NCBI RefSeq assembly: GCF_000237925.1
Contig: NC_031495.1
Location: forward strand, 36,239,511 to 36,303,510
From: Schistosoma mansoni
Taxonomy: Eukaryota; Platyhelminthes; Trematoda; Strigeidida; Schistosomatidae
DNA: 64,000 nucleotides
Direction: 5' to 3'
The notes beneath the pieces were generated by a model. It was not told the origin of the DNA. It did not search any database and saw only the letters and a list, made by a program, of their open reading frames with translations. Position 1 is the first letter of the stretch. Each line of letters opens with the position of its first letter. Both the position numbers and the translations under genes were made by a program. This document shows positions 1-12,700 of the stretch, piece after piece.

Positions 1-3000
1 CAATAAGATTTAATATTTTCATTTGGTCTAGAGCTAATTTGAGCTACACTTATGCTGTTCATGAGTTAATATTGGAAGAAAAACATTGCCCTCCAAATTG
101 GCAAGATTGGGCGTGTTTAGAAGCCGATATAACTCGAGATCCCCCATTATTTTGTGAACGTTCTGGTAGAGACATTTTCGCGAATAATGATGGTAAGATT
201 TATTGTTGAACGTCACTTATAAATATTTCTATAGATTTACTTATTTCATTATGTTTAAAGTGAAATGCATTATAATTGCTTTCTAACTGAAAGTGGGATT
301 CATACCTACGTCTTTTTAATCGTTTGGCCTCTAACTTAGCTATTATTAGGTTGAGCAGCAATGAGTTGAGAAGACATTTGAGCGTCTGAATCTTGCCTAC
401 GCAACCATTTTATTGGTTTCCATGAAGAAGTTTCTGATGCTTAATTTAACTGACAATAACCATATGACATTGTAGAGCGAAGAATAATTGTACTGAGTCC
501 GAAACTCGATCCTGAGGGCATATACTAAAGTTCTATTTTTCATTTTTTCCAGTTTTGTGAGTTAACTTATTGAAATTATGTTACGATAATGGATGATTAA
601 CATTACTTGATGTCCGTTGGTGAGTAAATAATGATTCCCCCCTTAATATTATGTGTCTCAGTTGGCTAGTAAATATAAGCAACTTTTTATCATATGTTTT
701 AGAGTAAAATTAAAATGCCATAGAAAGGTCACTTATTGAGTTTAACTAATCAAAGAAAAAGTCAAAGGCAGGAACAAGAAAGTCTATACCTGTCCAACCA
801 ATATCTTACAAATCTAATTCTTCATGTAGCTATCCCTTGTAATTTTGTATTAAGTTCACGAAAAATTTACTGATACTATTACGGTTCTATAAGAGTTTAT
901 CCAATTAATTTTTGAAGTATGTTACATAACGCTATGTGTTATCTGTTTTGCAGGATTCTGGTATAATATTACAAATAATGAAGAGAACTGTGAAATGGTG
1001 CATGCAATGTCTATAAAACATACGATCCCTTCCGTAGGTTGGCTGATAATAAAGCCGGATCAATCACCTTCCTTGTGTGTTGAGACAGCTATAAAATTAG
1101 GCGTTCCCAAAGGACGGTTAATGGGTGAACTGAAACGAGTAGTTTATATATTTTAAATTTTCATTATTTCGGTGTTGTGATATCGTATAAATAATTAAAT
1201 GGACATATATTAAAGTTATTAGTGATACAAGTAACAGGCATATGAATTGACTCAGTGACACTTTTACTTCTGTGCTTCTATCTAAGAAACATGGAGCTTT
1301 TAACTTAAATATATATACTTGACTGTCGGCGGTTTATTCATATGCTCATGTGTTACTGAATTGAATGTATTTTTGGTATCTGATTATCACTGTGAACCCT
1401 CACATAATTTATGCTCTTAATCGTCTGATACATACTTATCATTTATTATTTGTTTATTTGAGCACATAAATATTGATACAAAGGAATACCGAATACATAT
1501 GCGCCACACAAATTCACTTGATTTGTGTGTGGGATGTGATACTACCCGGGTGCCCAGACCGAAACAGGTTGTTTCCTTAGGGAGCCACACCCAATGCCTT
1601 TGACCTAAAGGTCTGACCCACAAGGCAGTGGAACAACGTCAGGAGATGCACTCCAATGATGACCAATACTTGGTTCATAAGCCATTTGTTCCCTCAGGAT
1701 CCTGGAGCCCGTGTGAAACATTGGTTTGGAATCATGGTTTTCCAACTCCCCTAGATGGACTCACCGTGTCCACCAACCCGTTTAAAGCGCCGGACATTCG
1801 CCTTTTGTCCTCTCGATTTTGTAAACAACCAGCTCGCCGCGAGAAGGCAGTGAGTAGGACTTCCCTGGTAGTGGCTGTATACGCGTGGCCATGCGAGAGC
1901 ATTTGGAGAGGGAGAGCGGACTCTCCACACTCTTGGCCATACCAGGACATTTGGCGGCTTTATTCTAAGTTGTGTATGATGCATATAAGTAAATTAAGTG
2001 AACAATATTACATTCTTGTTTATTATATTTCATATTCATCAGCTTATTTAGTGTATTGTTGGAAAAGACTCACTCAATAGTTGGTTTAGGTTAATACCTT
2101 TGTCAAGTATGCACAGATTAAATGATTATATTTTATTATATATCAAATCCTTCATCGTACAGATAAACTTTTTATCAGTTCAAATCAGGTTATCAGCTAC
2201 AGTTAATCTTTCCAGGAATTCGTTTTTAGTCTTATTAATATTTTATTTGTACCTGTTTACAGACTGCTGTGACTGAACACTACTACAAAATTACTTACTA
2301 ATTAATTTTATTTAAACGTTTTGTCTTCCGTTTTGTTGATTTTCTCTCACCATGTTGCTGTAATGTAAAACAAATTGAACCAACTTGCATTACTACAAGT
2401 TCCTTCTTTGTTTATGATTAGCTGACATTGATAATTTCTATTTTCCATGAGTTATACTTTGTTGTTTTCGGACGATCATGAATCGAACGTATCTATGTAT
2501 CAGAAAACATCTGATTAATGAAAAGGTATAAGAAACAATATAAAAATATAAAAAGCGTTAGATTACCAAGATATATCGTAAAGGTTGACATAAAACAATC
2601 TGACTGAGAAATATCAGCATATAGTCAGTCAAATAATCAAACTGAATGACAAATAATTTAGGAGTAATCATAATATTGCAGGAATTCACTTGCGGTATTC
2701 TCTGCCTTATTACAGATACTTTTTGTCTTTGTCTAGTTAAAAAAAGTGAAAAAAACCAAACAGAGACTATCATACTCTCACCATACACTACAATTAACAT
2801 TAAGACTAATGTCTATAATTTCGTACATGGAACCCTAAGAAAATCACCTGCTTCAGTTTGGGCACCTAGACAGTATCACAGCCCTCACACAAATCGAATG
2901 AGATTTGTGTGGTGCATATGTATCTGGTGCCCCTTTGTACCAATATTTATGTGTTTAATAAATATTTCATAAGGATTTATTAGATTTATCAATAAGAATA

Positions 3001-5093
3001 TAAATATCTACGAGTTATGTTAACATTACTTCTCATAATTCAATTACTTTTATTTAAATTTGACCAGTAATTAATTTTTATTATTTATAGTTTATAATAA
3101 CATAGATATCTAATTAGTGGATTTTAGTTGATATATTTTGAATTACAATTGTATATCAGAATTAGCTTTTCTTTTATAATAAACAGGACATTAGTGTTAC
3201 ATCTTAGTAAAGAAGTAAGTACGGATAACTTACGGGACCTATTATTGCACTATTATTCTATGTATATTCCTATTGTATAACTATTCAGTAACTAGATTAT
3301 CTATATTCATCTTATTATAAGCTTCATTTTGAACTATTGATTATTATTATACGATTTACTGTTTTTAAATTATACTCAGTTTATTGATTACTGTCTCCCA
3401 CGCTCACAGCCACATTTGGCTTGATTTTATACAAAATCAAGCTGTCAAAATGAAGCTTATAATAAGATGAATATAGATAATCTAGTTACTGAATAGTTAT
3501 ACAATAGGAATATACATAGAATAATAGTGCAATAATAGGTCCCGTAAGTTATCCGTACTTACTTCTTCACTAGGATATAACAATTAGCATATTACAAGTG
3601 TATATATTAACACTAAAATCTATTGTATTTCTCAAGACAGGATATAAGTTTTGATTCTGATTTCATTGATTAATTGATATCATAAAACAATTTCAATACT
3701 TTTTTCTTCTCCCAAGGGTAATACAATTGTCATTGATGGTAAAACAGTTCGGCCTGAAGATGTATTGAAACCACGTTTAAGAGGTCATCGTATTGCAATT
3801 ATGGGGGACACGTATGATTCTTCTGAACTTTTACGTCTTATGCAAGTTTTGCATACTGCAAATCAAATCACTTCTATAACTCTGGATACCCTTGTACATG
3901 AAGCTACTTTAGACGATAGTTTATATGAGGATGCGTTGAGCAAAGGTCATTCTGTACCAAGCGTTGTAATGAAATTAGCCTGTCAACTCAATGTTCGTCA
4001 GTTAGTTTTAACACATTTCAGTCACAGATATGATCGAATAGACTCTTCGGATGAAAATACTATAAAAAGTAAATTCACCTTGTTATTGTTATAAAAATAT
4101 AGTTTCACTCAACACAATATATTGTAAATTAATGTATTCGTGATACCTGCTATTATCTTTTATCAAAAACGAACTGTAGTGTCAATAATGCTATAATTAT
4201 GAATTGATCAGAGGACTACTCAGCTTATTTGTCAAAAGCAACCACAGCTTCAGTATTGAAGTTAACACGTTTTAAACTTCTGAAGCATGTCATTAGAATG
4301 TAGATTGATTAGTAAATTTAGTTATTGGTCAGATAAATGATAAGTTACTGTAGTATATCGAACTAATATTTATATACAGAGAATACTTTTAGAACTTTTA
4401 TAAAAATTATCACTGGATTCGAAATATATCCTCTTAAATCACGATGCATTGATCTGTAGGTAACACGTTCGCTGCGAGGACTGAAGATTGTTGGTTATTA
4501 CTAATGAAGATTTCCGTACTGTGCCAAAACAACTATCCGGTGTCCCACTGATTCCCTTGTTAGTATCAGTCCGGGACGAAAACCATCAAATATAATACTT
4601 CTTTTATTTTAACGCATAGTTGTTTGTGTAAACAACCAGTCGTATTATATATATATATCGGTACGATGTTATTACTCCCGATGTTATAAACAATGTTTCG
4701 CTCTTATTAAACCCTTCGATTTATGCTTCTACAAGTTGACTTGACAGATATTGTGTTGTACTCTTCAGAATAAATTAAAGCATATAATAATCAAATAGTC
4801 AGGAAAATAGATTGTACTGTATTGTTTTGGCTTTTCCAATATATCAATATATCATTGGTTAATATTATTCATTTATCATTACTTTCAAAAATTTTCCCAA
4901 GCCACACGAACTATACTTTCTTACAGATAAAATCGGTGAACAGGCGATTTATTCAAACAAATCTAAAAGTGATAAGAAAAACAAACCTAGTTTACAAATT
5001 ATCTTAGATCAAGCCAAATCTACAGATTTCAGCGGAGATATCATTTTGGCTGATGATCAACTTTTAGTGAAAATTCCCCCTGTAACACAATAA
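1..5093 (+). CDS. ELAC1: tRNase Z short form (ELAC1-like), 3' part, 4 exons
   Basis: Zinc-dependent endonuclease that removes the 3' trailer of precursor tRNAs. Coding exons are 1-192 (continues left of the window), 954-1138, 3717-4068 and 4927-5093, with stop TAA at 5091-5093. All junctions are GT/AG and the phases agree (1, 0, 1). The visible residues align with the second half of ELAC1: a VHEL motif in the first exon, LGVPKGRLMGELK in the second, then VRPEDVLKP, the IMGDT motif, HEATLDD, GHS and LTHFSHRY in the third. These are the metal-binding and flap motifs typical of the family. The N-terminal HxHxDH motif lies outside the window. The 2.6-kb second intron carries two SINE-like copies and a long foldback. 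Identification is firm; the left boundary of the first exon is uncertain. Confidence 0.9.
193..953 (+). other. ELAC1 intron, no other feature
   Basis: AT-rich intron between the first two visible ELAC1 exons, with a donor GTAAG at 193 and an acceptor TTTTGCAG ending at 953. I see no gene or recognisable repeat in it. Confidence 0.6.
1450..1957 (-). repeat. SINE-like repeat, copy 1 (about 500 bp)
   Basis: Near-complete copy of a dispersed retroposon, oriented on the minus strand with its AT-rich tail at 1450-1470 and its 5' end near 1957. It shares long blocks with the copies at 22960, 40506 and 50038, including GCCACGCGTATACAGCC and TACTTGGTTCATA. It lies in an ELAC1 intron. An open frame of about 110 codons runs through it on the + strand (from 1628), antisense to the tail. 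The family is not tRNA-like in any part I can recognise. Confidence 0.75.
2850..2968 (+). repeat. SINE-like repeat, copy 2, 5'-truncated
   Basis: Only the last roughly 120 bp of the same family are present: the GGGCACC block, the inverted AATCxxATGAGATT stretch, and the CCAATATTTATGTGTTTAATAAAT tail region. The 5' truncation and A-rich tail fit target-primed insertion. It lies in the same ELAC1 intron as copy 1, in the opposite orientation. Confidence 0.7.
3205..3572. repeat. Long inverted repeat (128-nt arms, 112-nt spacer)
   Basis: The left arm 3205-3332 and right arm 3445-3572 are reverse complements with one mismatch that I can find. The spacer 3333-3444 has its own palindrome near its right end (CTTGATTTT / AAAATCAAG). 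The whole sits in the ELAC1 intron before exon 3717-4068. Part of the spacer recurs near 36055-36165 on the minus strand, so it is a dispersed repeat, but that second copy does not show the foldback. Confidence 0.9.
4440..4600 (+). repeat. Possible tRNA-derived SINE fragment
   Basis: The stretch GATCTGTAGGTAACACG followed about 35 bp later by TTGTTGGTTATTACTAATG has the spacing and partial sequence of Pol III A and B boxes, in a non-tRNA context. It lies in the last ELAC1 intron. The B box is weak, so this is tentative. Confidence 0.35.
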
Positions 5094-5999
5094 CAATATT
5101 AGTATGTAAAAGTTTATGGTTTTTCTGTTTTATAAATTCATATTACTACTAAGAAATGTATACAGTTGTTTTTTACCAAATTAATTTTTTTCTAAATATC
5201 ACTTAAGTATCAGTGGATAAGATTTTCTTCTGATCTCCAATAAGAGATCAATCTGGGCCCCATTTGACACACTGGTTCCCTTCACAAGCATCTAAAGTCG
5301 CCCATATCCCATTTCAGTGGTATATAAGTAAATTTAGCTGGTATTTCTTCAACAAGATCGAAGAGTCAACTTGGCTAGCACTAACTCTAAGTATCATGGG
5401 AATTCAGCAATCTGAGTGAGATTTGTCAGGATTTTTCAAACCTGATGAACCGAAAGATCGGTTACTATCAAAATTTCTGGATTTTTTAAGAAACGACTAA
5501 CTAGACACAAACTAACATAAGGCTGTCGTTCATCTCGGGGTAGCGTTGCATGATCTACAAGCGAATTTGAAAGCCTTAAGAGTTAAGGAATTCTGTGGAT
5601 TTTAGTAGCGTCTGTTGAATTGATCGATTCTCGGAAAAGATACTGACGACTCAACTTGGAAAACAAGTGAAAAGACAAACTTGTATACATGCTGACAGAA
5701 TAGTCTTCTTATCGTAAGCGTTGTTGTACAAGATGTGCTTCTTTTAGGAACTGACTTGTCTCAGTTCTTAGTTTGCCCATACGGAAGGAACGCGTCGACC
5801 ACGCACTTATCCTTTATTTGTTTTCACTTTACCTTATGTCATATCAGAACATTAGATACACAAATGGAACCACCCTTTAGTGGAGTCCAAATCTTTATCG
5901 GATAAAAAAGCTAACCACCCGGTATATCGGTAATGTAAATCCTTTGAAATAATTCTTAACATGTTCTATAAGTTGGTTATCACTTATTCACGTATAAGA
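5094..5999. other. Downstream of ELAC1, no gene recognised
   Basis: AT-rich 3' flank followed by more GC-balanced sequence (5230-5830) that looks like decayed repeat. It may belong to the LTR-element fossil that follows, but I could not place any conserved motif in it. Confidence 0.4.
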
Positions 6000-7044
6000 T
6001 ACAGCGAAAATGGCAGTATGCTTTTTGAATAGATACACCACGTTGAGTATTAATGGTAAGTAGCTCTCTCGATTCTTCAGCCACTTCCACTTGTAAATAG
6101 GCATCAGCAAGATCCAGCTTTGCAAAGAACTTTCAACCATTTAGCATAGTGAACAAATCTGCAGGGACTGGCAGCGGGTAGCAATGATGTTCTAGGGCTG
6201 CGCTAAGACCTGTGGAAAATTGCGCATATTCGGGTTGTTCCATTGGCCTTCTTAATAACCATAATGTTAGCTACCCAAGCAGAATAAGAAACAGGTGTAA
6301 TAACTCCTTGTAATTGAAGGCGATTAAGTTCTTCATCAACTTTCGATAATGCTGCGTACGGCACTGGTCTCTTTGGATGGAAAACAGGTTTAGCCCCCGG
6401 TTTCAACCGAAGTTTTGCTTTCATAACAGAGCACCGACCCAAAACAGGCTGGAAAATGGTTGAAGCTCCGTCATTAGTTTCTTTGAATATGTTTCAGGTT
6501 CATGGGGTTGTTTCACCAGATGGCATACGGTGTTTAACGAAACGTCAGCTAAATGCAGCTGGTCAAACCAATCTAAACCAAGTAAACTAAGATCAGCTGG
6601 TGTTATGTAACATACTCCCGTGTAATTCGAATCGCGAAAAGACACTTTACAATCAAATTGTTCCAACAAACGTAGGTAATTAGCGCATGCAGTACGAGAA
6701 TTTGCGTTGTTGGCACCATGAGTGGTCTGCCCATTTTGATCCAAGATTTCTGTGAGAGAATTGTTACGTCTGATGCAGCGTCTATTTGCAATCTAAACGG
6801 ATGCCCATTAATATTAAGGGTATTAAATTTCCTCTCACCTGGGGTTGAGCTCTGACAGGTTGCTACTAGACTCAAAAAATTTGTGAGGGATCTAGGAACA
6901 GGCTTTCTGGAGCGATTTGGCTTCCCTCTTAAACAAAATCCATCTTTGTGGCCCACAGCTTTACAATTCCTGCAACGATGTTATTTATACGGACAGCTTC
7001 GAACATAATGCCATGCACCACAGTGCCAGCATGTAGGATCTACG
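6000..7044 (-). mobile_element. LTR retrotransposon fossil, Gypsy/Ty3-like, pol region
   Basis: Minus-strand remnant in the normal order for Gypsy-type elements: a Cys/His knuckle region near 7030-6950, an aspartic-protease-like stretch (LQIDAASDVTILS) near 6790, and the start of a reverse transcriptase (KLRLKPGAKPVFHPKRPVPY) near 6415, with decayed RT to about 6000. No LTRs were identified. It is broken several times and truncated at both ends. At about 7045 it abuts a LINE of the opposite orientation. It is an old relic with no whole gene. Confidence 0.75.
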
Positions 7045-8855
7045 GAAAGAAGAAAAAACTACTATGGAGGACTATTGGAAAGAGATCCAAGAAGCATTAA
7101 CTTCAACGAGCCAGGAGGTGCTGGGTCGCAAGGAGAATCATCATAAGGAATGGATCTCTATCGAAACCCTGGACATGACTCAGGAAAGAAAGAACAAGAG
7201 GACAGCAATTAACAACATTGAAACAAGAACAGATAAAGTCAAGGCACAAAATGGATACACAGAAGCAAAACGAGCAAGTGAAGAAGAGCATTAGAGCTGA
7301 CAACCAGAAATAGTTGGAAGAGCTAGCAATGACGGCGGAAAAAGCTGCAAGAAAAGGAAATATCAACACAACTATATGATACAACGAAGAAATTAGCAGG
7401 GAAACATAGTAAACTAGAGAGACCGGTCAAGAACAAAGAAGGCAAGACAATCACCGAGATTCAAGAACAGAGGAACAGATGGGTAGAATATCTCGAGGAA
7501 CTCTTGAATGGACCAGCTCCATTGAATCCACCAGAAATCGAAGCAGCACACAGACCTTCCTATAGATTTCACTACACCAATGATCGGAGAAATCAGGATG
7601 GTCATCAGACAAATCAAGAGTGAGAAAGCAGCAAGACTTGACAACATACCAGCTGAAGCACTGAGGTCCGACATTGAAGCAACTACAAACATGCTTCACC
7701 TATTATTCAAGAAGACGCCCAACTTTGAGATCAATAGGCTGGATTCCGTGGGGATCGGTCGTGTACAGACCGAATCGCGGCACTACAGATCATCGTTGAA
7801 CAACCAACTGAATGGAGTTCTTCACTATACGTCAACTTCATTGACTATGAGAACCGTTTGACAGTGTAGACAGGAGGAACTTATAGAAACTTCGACACTA
7901 TGGTATGCCTGAGAAGATCGTCAACGTCATCCGCAATCCACACGACGGACTACAGTCCAAAGTCGTGCATGGAGGACAGCTGACAGATGCATTCCAAGTA
8001 AGGACCGGAGTCAGATAAGGCTGCATACTCTCACCTTTTCTCTTTCTTCTGGTGGTCGACTGGATTATGAAGACCTCGACATCTGATGGAAAGCACAGAA
8101 TACAAAGGACAACTCGGAATCAATTAGAAAATTTGGACTTCGTAGATGATCTGGCCCTTCTATTCCATACACACGAACAAATGCCGATGAAGACAACCAG
8201 TTTAGCAGCAACCTCTGCATCAGTAGGTCTCAACATACACAAGGCAAAAAGCAAGATCCTCAAATACATTACAGCGAGTAACGATCCAATCAAACTTGAT
8301 GGAGAAGCTCTGGAATCTTCCACGTATCTGGGAATCATCATCGATGAACAAGGAGGATCGGATTCAGACGTGAAGGCGAGGATTGGCAAAGAAGAAGCCG
8401 CATTCCTGCAATTGAGGAAGATATGGAACTCAAAACAACTGTTAACCAATATCAAAGTCAGAATATGCAATACGAACGTCAAGACAGTCCTACTGTACGG
8501 AGCTGAAACGTGGACAACTACTACAACCATCTTCACGAAGGTAAAAGTATTTATAAACAGATGTCTACGCAAAATACTCACCATTTACTGTCTGGATGCT
8601 ATCAGCAATAGCGTTTTATGGAAGAGGAAATTAGGAAAGGACGTTGGAGGTGGATCGGACATACATTAAGGAAATCATCCTAACTTGGAATCCGGAGGGA
8701 ACCGGAAAAGAGGAAGGCCAAAGAACGCATTACGCCGGGAAATAGAAGCAGATATGGAAAGGATCGCCCAGGACAGGGTTGGATGGAGAATACTGGTGGG
8801 CGGCCTATGCTTCTCCACGAGGGGTAACAGGCGTAAGTAAGTGAGTGTTATACAA
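7045..8855 (+). mobile_element. RTE/SR2-like LINE, 5'-truncated and decayed
   Basis: Non-LTR retrotransposon coding debris. It starts in the endonuclease-RT linker (TTMEDYWKEIQEALTSTSQE) and runs through the RT entry block (near 7620-7690, GPDNIPAEAL-like but altered), the palm region (8040-8160, LVVDWIMKT then FVDDLALLFHTHEQM instead of YADD/FADD), the TYLGIIIDEQGG block (8320) and LLYGAETW (8495). It ends in the GRPKNA/RREIEAD region and the [16 protein letters not shown] C-terminus at about 8850. Several frameshifts and stops are present, and about 0.3 kb is missing in the middle RT motifs (around 7715-7760). The terminal short AAGTAAGTGAGT run resembles an RTE tail. Confidence 0.8.
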
Positions 8856-8859
8856 CACC

Positions 8860-9772
8860 AAATAGAAATGGTGTCTTCGTTGACGAGGTTCCGAACGTTC
8901 ATCGATCGAAGTTATTGAAAAATACCCACTCAGTAAAATAAAATTGTTGAGTTAACTGTATGGGGAGTGATCATAAAGTTAACAATTCCCTAGTACCAGA
9001 TGATACTGTGGTTCTAGGCTATATCCAAATGAGATGGTGAAGATTTGTAGCTCAGATGGATAATTTTGGTGGAGTTCTGTACTCTGAGTTAAAACAGAAA
9101 TCTGAGTTCTAGGTATAGTAGATCTTATGTGTATTTTTGTTACGTGACACCTTAATGGAAAGTCCAAAGCCGAAGATAAACGCTGTGTTATACTAAAGTA
9201 ACATTTAGATCCATGGTGTATGCTACTTATACCGAAAGATATAAGTAGTATGTAAAACCAATCGGAAGTGGAAGATCGAGATTTAGAGAATAAAATGGAA
9301 AGTTGAGAGGAATTATGAACTGGAAGAATCGTACACAATTCGAAGGATAAATGATGGAAATTTGCAAAAGAAGTATTCTGTCTATGGTTCTCATTTTAAC
9401 AATAGACTAATTTTTCCTAAATACAATCGGTTGTCTCCATCTGTATTCTAGATCACTACAGATATATTCTTAAAGATAGAACGAGATTCTGTCTCATGAA
9501 CCCCTGATAAACACGTTTTGCATGTTCGAATAGGGAGGTATTACAAAATGTACAACTGAAGAGCATTATTTTAAGCTGTAGCACCTCAAAATTCATATTA
9601 TGCAATCATAATGGTAAATAGGTGGGCGTTGTACAATATTTTCATATGCCTAATTTTATTTGCATAGATTAAAATTCGATTGGTAATTATCTAGTTTTAT
9701 CACTTATGTTTAAGATTTGACAATTTCAAACTAATATCGCTAGTTCAAAGTAACTTTAATTACGGTATCTGC
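8860..9772. other. Gene-free stretch
   Basis: About 0.9 kb between two LINE copies. No conserved coding region, tRNA or known repeat was recognised. Confidence 0.5.
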
Positions 9773-12700
9773 CTGTCGCTAGTGAGACCCGGCCGTTGCT
9801 GCTACCTTGACGTGGTGGTCGGGCTTGCCTATCGTGATGATTCAATCGAGCTATACTGGCTGGAACAATCGCTCCTCAAGGTCCTACCATTCCAGGCAGG
9901 TCGTTTGAAGAGCGGTGAGACTAAAAGCAGCAAACCCAAGGTCCGAAGGCGAAGTCGTACTGCTGACTGTACAGAGGTGTGACAGCAGTAAGGTGTTTCC
10001 TTCAGATAACCAGCATGACAGCGATGCTGCCTTCCCACAAGGAGGGGTGGGGTTAGAAAAGGTCGGCCCTAAAAATGCACACCTCGCCTTATCCCACGGA
10101 TATCCGTCTCCGGCGGTAAGGTCCTTTGAAGAACGGAGCTAACACGAAAACTACCCACAAAAAGGTCGTGTGTGACCGACCTCAAGCAGTTGTCCCTTGG
10201 GCACTGCGGTCACGCCCTCAGGTCATTAAGACCACTTCTAACCCAATTTCCTTTTCAGGTACCTCTCGAAGAACCTTTCCACGGTGTGGGCAACCGGGAA
10301 GTGATAACTGCCCTCATACCTCTAACAGCACTCAAGACCACTGTATTCATAATCAATCTCCTTCTTCAATTCCTACTATTCCTTCTACCTTGACTTTCAA
10401 CACTAAACTTCCTGTTCCGGTTTCCTCCTCAAGTGTCACCATGGCCAACGATTCTAGTGCGCGAAACACTGTCCCAGGTCTACTAAAACCTCGCTCCAAA
10501 CTACAAATTGGAGCCTTCAACGTACGTACTTTAAGCCAAATCGGTCAACAGGCCTCCTTAGCTAAAACCCTAGAATCTCGTACCATTGATGTATGCTGTG
10601 TCTCCGAAACACGCAAACAGGATCCTAGTGTGATCATTCACTTGACCTCACCTCGCCAAAATGGACAGCCAACGAAATACACCCTCCGTGTATCTGGCGA
10701 CCCGTTGGCTAGTTCTCGTGGACTTGCAGGTGTAGGCATAGCATTAAGTACAAGGGCAGAACAAGCACTACTAGAATGGATCCCCGTTAACAGTCGCCTG
10801 TGTGCTGTCCGGCTAAATGGCTCCGTAAGAACTCGGAAGGATAGGGACACACGTCGTTGCCTTTTCGTCGTTTCTGCCTACGCTCCCACTGACTGCAGCC
10901 ATGATGAAGTGAAAGATGACTTTTACAGAAAACTCTCTGAGCTTCTTTAGAAAGCTAAGCGCTCAGACATAGTAGTCGTAGCGGGTGACTTTAATGCCCA
11001 GGTAGGCAGCTTAAATCAAACAGAAAGACATTTAGGTGGGTGTTTTAGTATTCCGGCTCAACGAACCGATAATGGTGATCGTCTGTTGCAACTATGCTCA
11101 GACAATCGTTTATTTTTAGCAAGCACTAATTCTAAGCATAAGGAGAGACATCGTCTAACATGACGACCACCTGCACCAAACCAACGATGGACTCAAATAG
11201 ACCATATTGTCATCAGTCATCGTTGGAGAGGCTCGATAGAAGATTGTCGCTCGTATTGGAATACTTGTTTAGACTCTGATCACGCTTTAATACGAGCGCG
11301 CATTTGTCTGCGCCTCAATGGACGCAGGAAAAGTACACTAAGAAGACCCATTAGGATTGAACTGGAGGACGAGAAAGCCAAATGCGAATTCCAGAAACAA
11401 CTGAGTTCACATCTAGGCAGTTCTGTAAACGAGACTGACCCAGATGCTGCTTGGAAAGACACACGAACAGCTGTGGGAACAGCAGTAACATCTATTCGTT
11501 ATTTAAACCATAGGGCTCCAAAAAAGCAGTGGATTTCTTCTAAGTCCATTTCACTGATGGATTCGCGTAAACTCATCCCATCAGGCTCTGAACACGACGA
11601 AGAGCGTAAACAAATTAGATCTAGGTTAACTAAAAGTCTAAGGAACGATCGTGAGCAGTGGTGGGCAACGAAAGCAAAAGAGATGGAAAAGGCAGCGGCT
11701 GTAGACAACACCAGGCACCTATTCAGACTAATAAAAGAAACCGGAATTAAGAAGTCAAGTGTAAGTGAGACAATCTCGGAAAACGACGGAACCCTTATCT
11801 GCTCTCAACCCAAACGTTTAGAACGATGGGCGGAACACTTTAAGGAGCAGTTTAGCTGGCCTTCAGCTACTGCACAACTACCCACTATTCCCAGAAAACC
11901 TGAATGGAACATAGGCCCCCCGACCCTACTTGAAGTTCAGAAGGCTATAAGTAATCTGAAACGAGGAAGAGCAGCTGGTCCAGATGGATTGGCTCCAGAG
12001 GTCTTTAAATATGGTGGTCCAATTTTAGCGATTAGGTTGACTAATATTCTGGCTAAAATCTGGGAGACGGATGTAATCCCATCTGACTGGTCACAATCTC
12101 TGATTGTCCCAATATATAAGAAGGGGCCAAAATCATCCTGTGATAACCATAGAGGGATTAGTCTGACTAACATAGTATCTAAAATACTAGCCTCAATAAT
12201 TATCGGGCGCCTAACTAAGACTCGTGAACTGCAAACACGAGGAAATCAGGCTGACTTCAGATCTGGTCGTGGCTGCGTCGACCACATATTCACTATTCGT
12301 CAGGTTTTAGAGCACAGATATGCTTATCGGCGCCCGACAATGATAGTTTTTCTTGACTTGAAAGCAGCATTTGACTCTGTAGACCGAGAGGTTCTGTGGC
12401 AGTGTCTGTGATTGAAAGGTGTACCTGAGAAGTACATAAACCTTGTGAAGGCTATTTACTCGAACACTACCAGTCGAGTGAGAGCTTATGGCGAACTGTC
12501 ATATGGTTTTACAACCTCAAGTGGTGTCCGTCAAGGCTGTCCACTATCCCCATTTTTGTTTAACTTCATTATAGACCTGTTGCTGGAAATAACACTCTCT
12601 TCGACTGAATCTACAGGAATTGATCTTCTACCAGGAGGTTCACTTATCGACTTAGAATACGCAGATGACATAGTCCTGTTTGGTGAAGACGCTGGCAAAA

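Noticed and set aside
4530-4590. Hammerhead-ribozyme-like pieces (CTGATTCCC ... GGGACGAAAACC)
   Set aside because: The CTGATGA core is incomplete and no helix I can form, so only the GAAA side resembles the fold.
7103-7384. Long frames antisense to the LINE copies (here and at 8120, 11937, 12531, 54075)
   Set aside because: They are shadows of the LINE coding strand.
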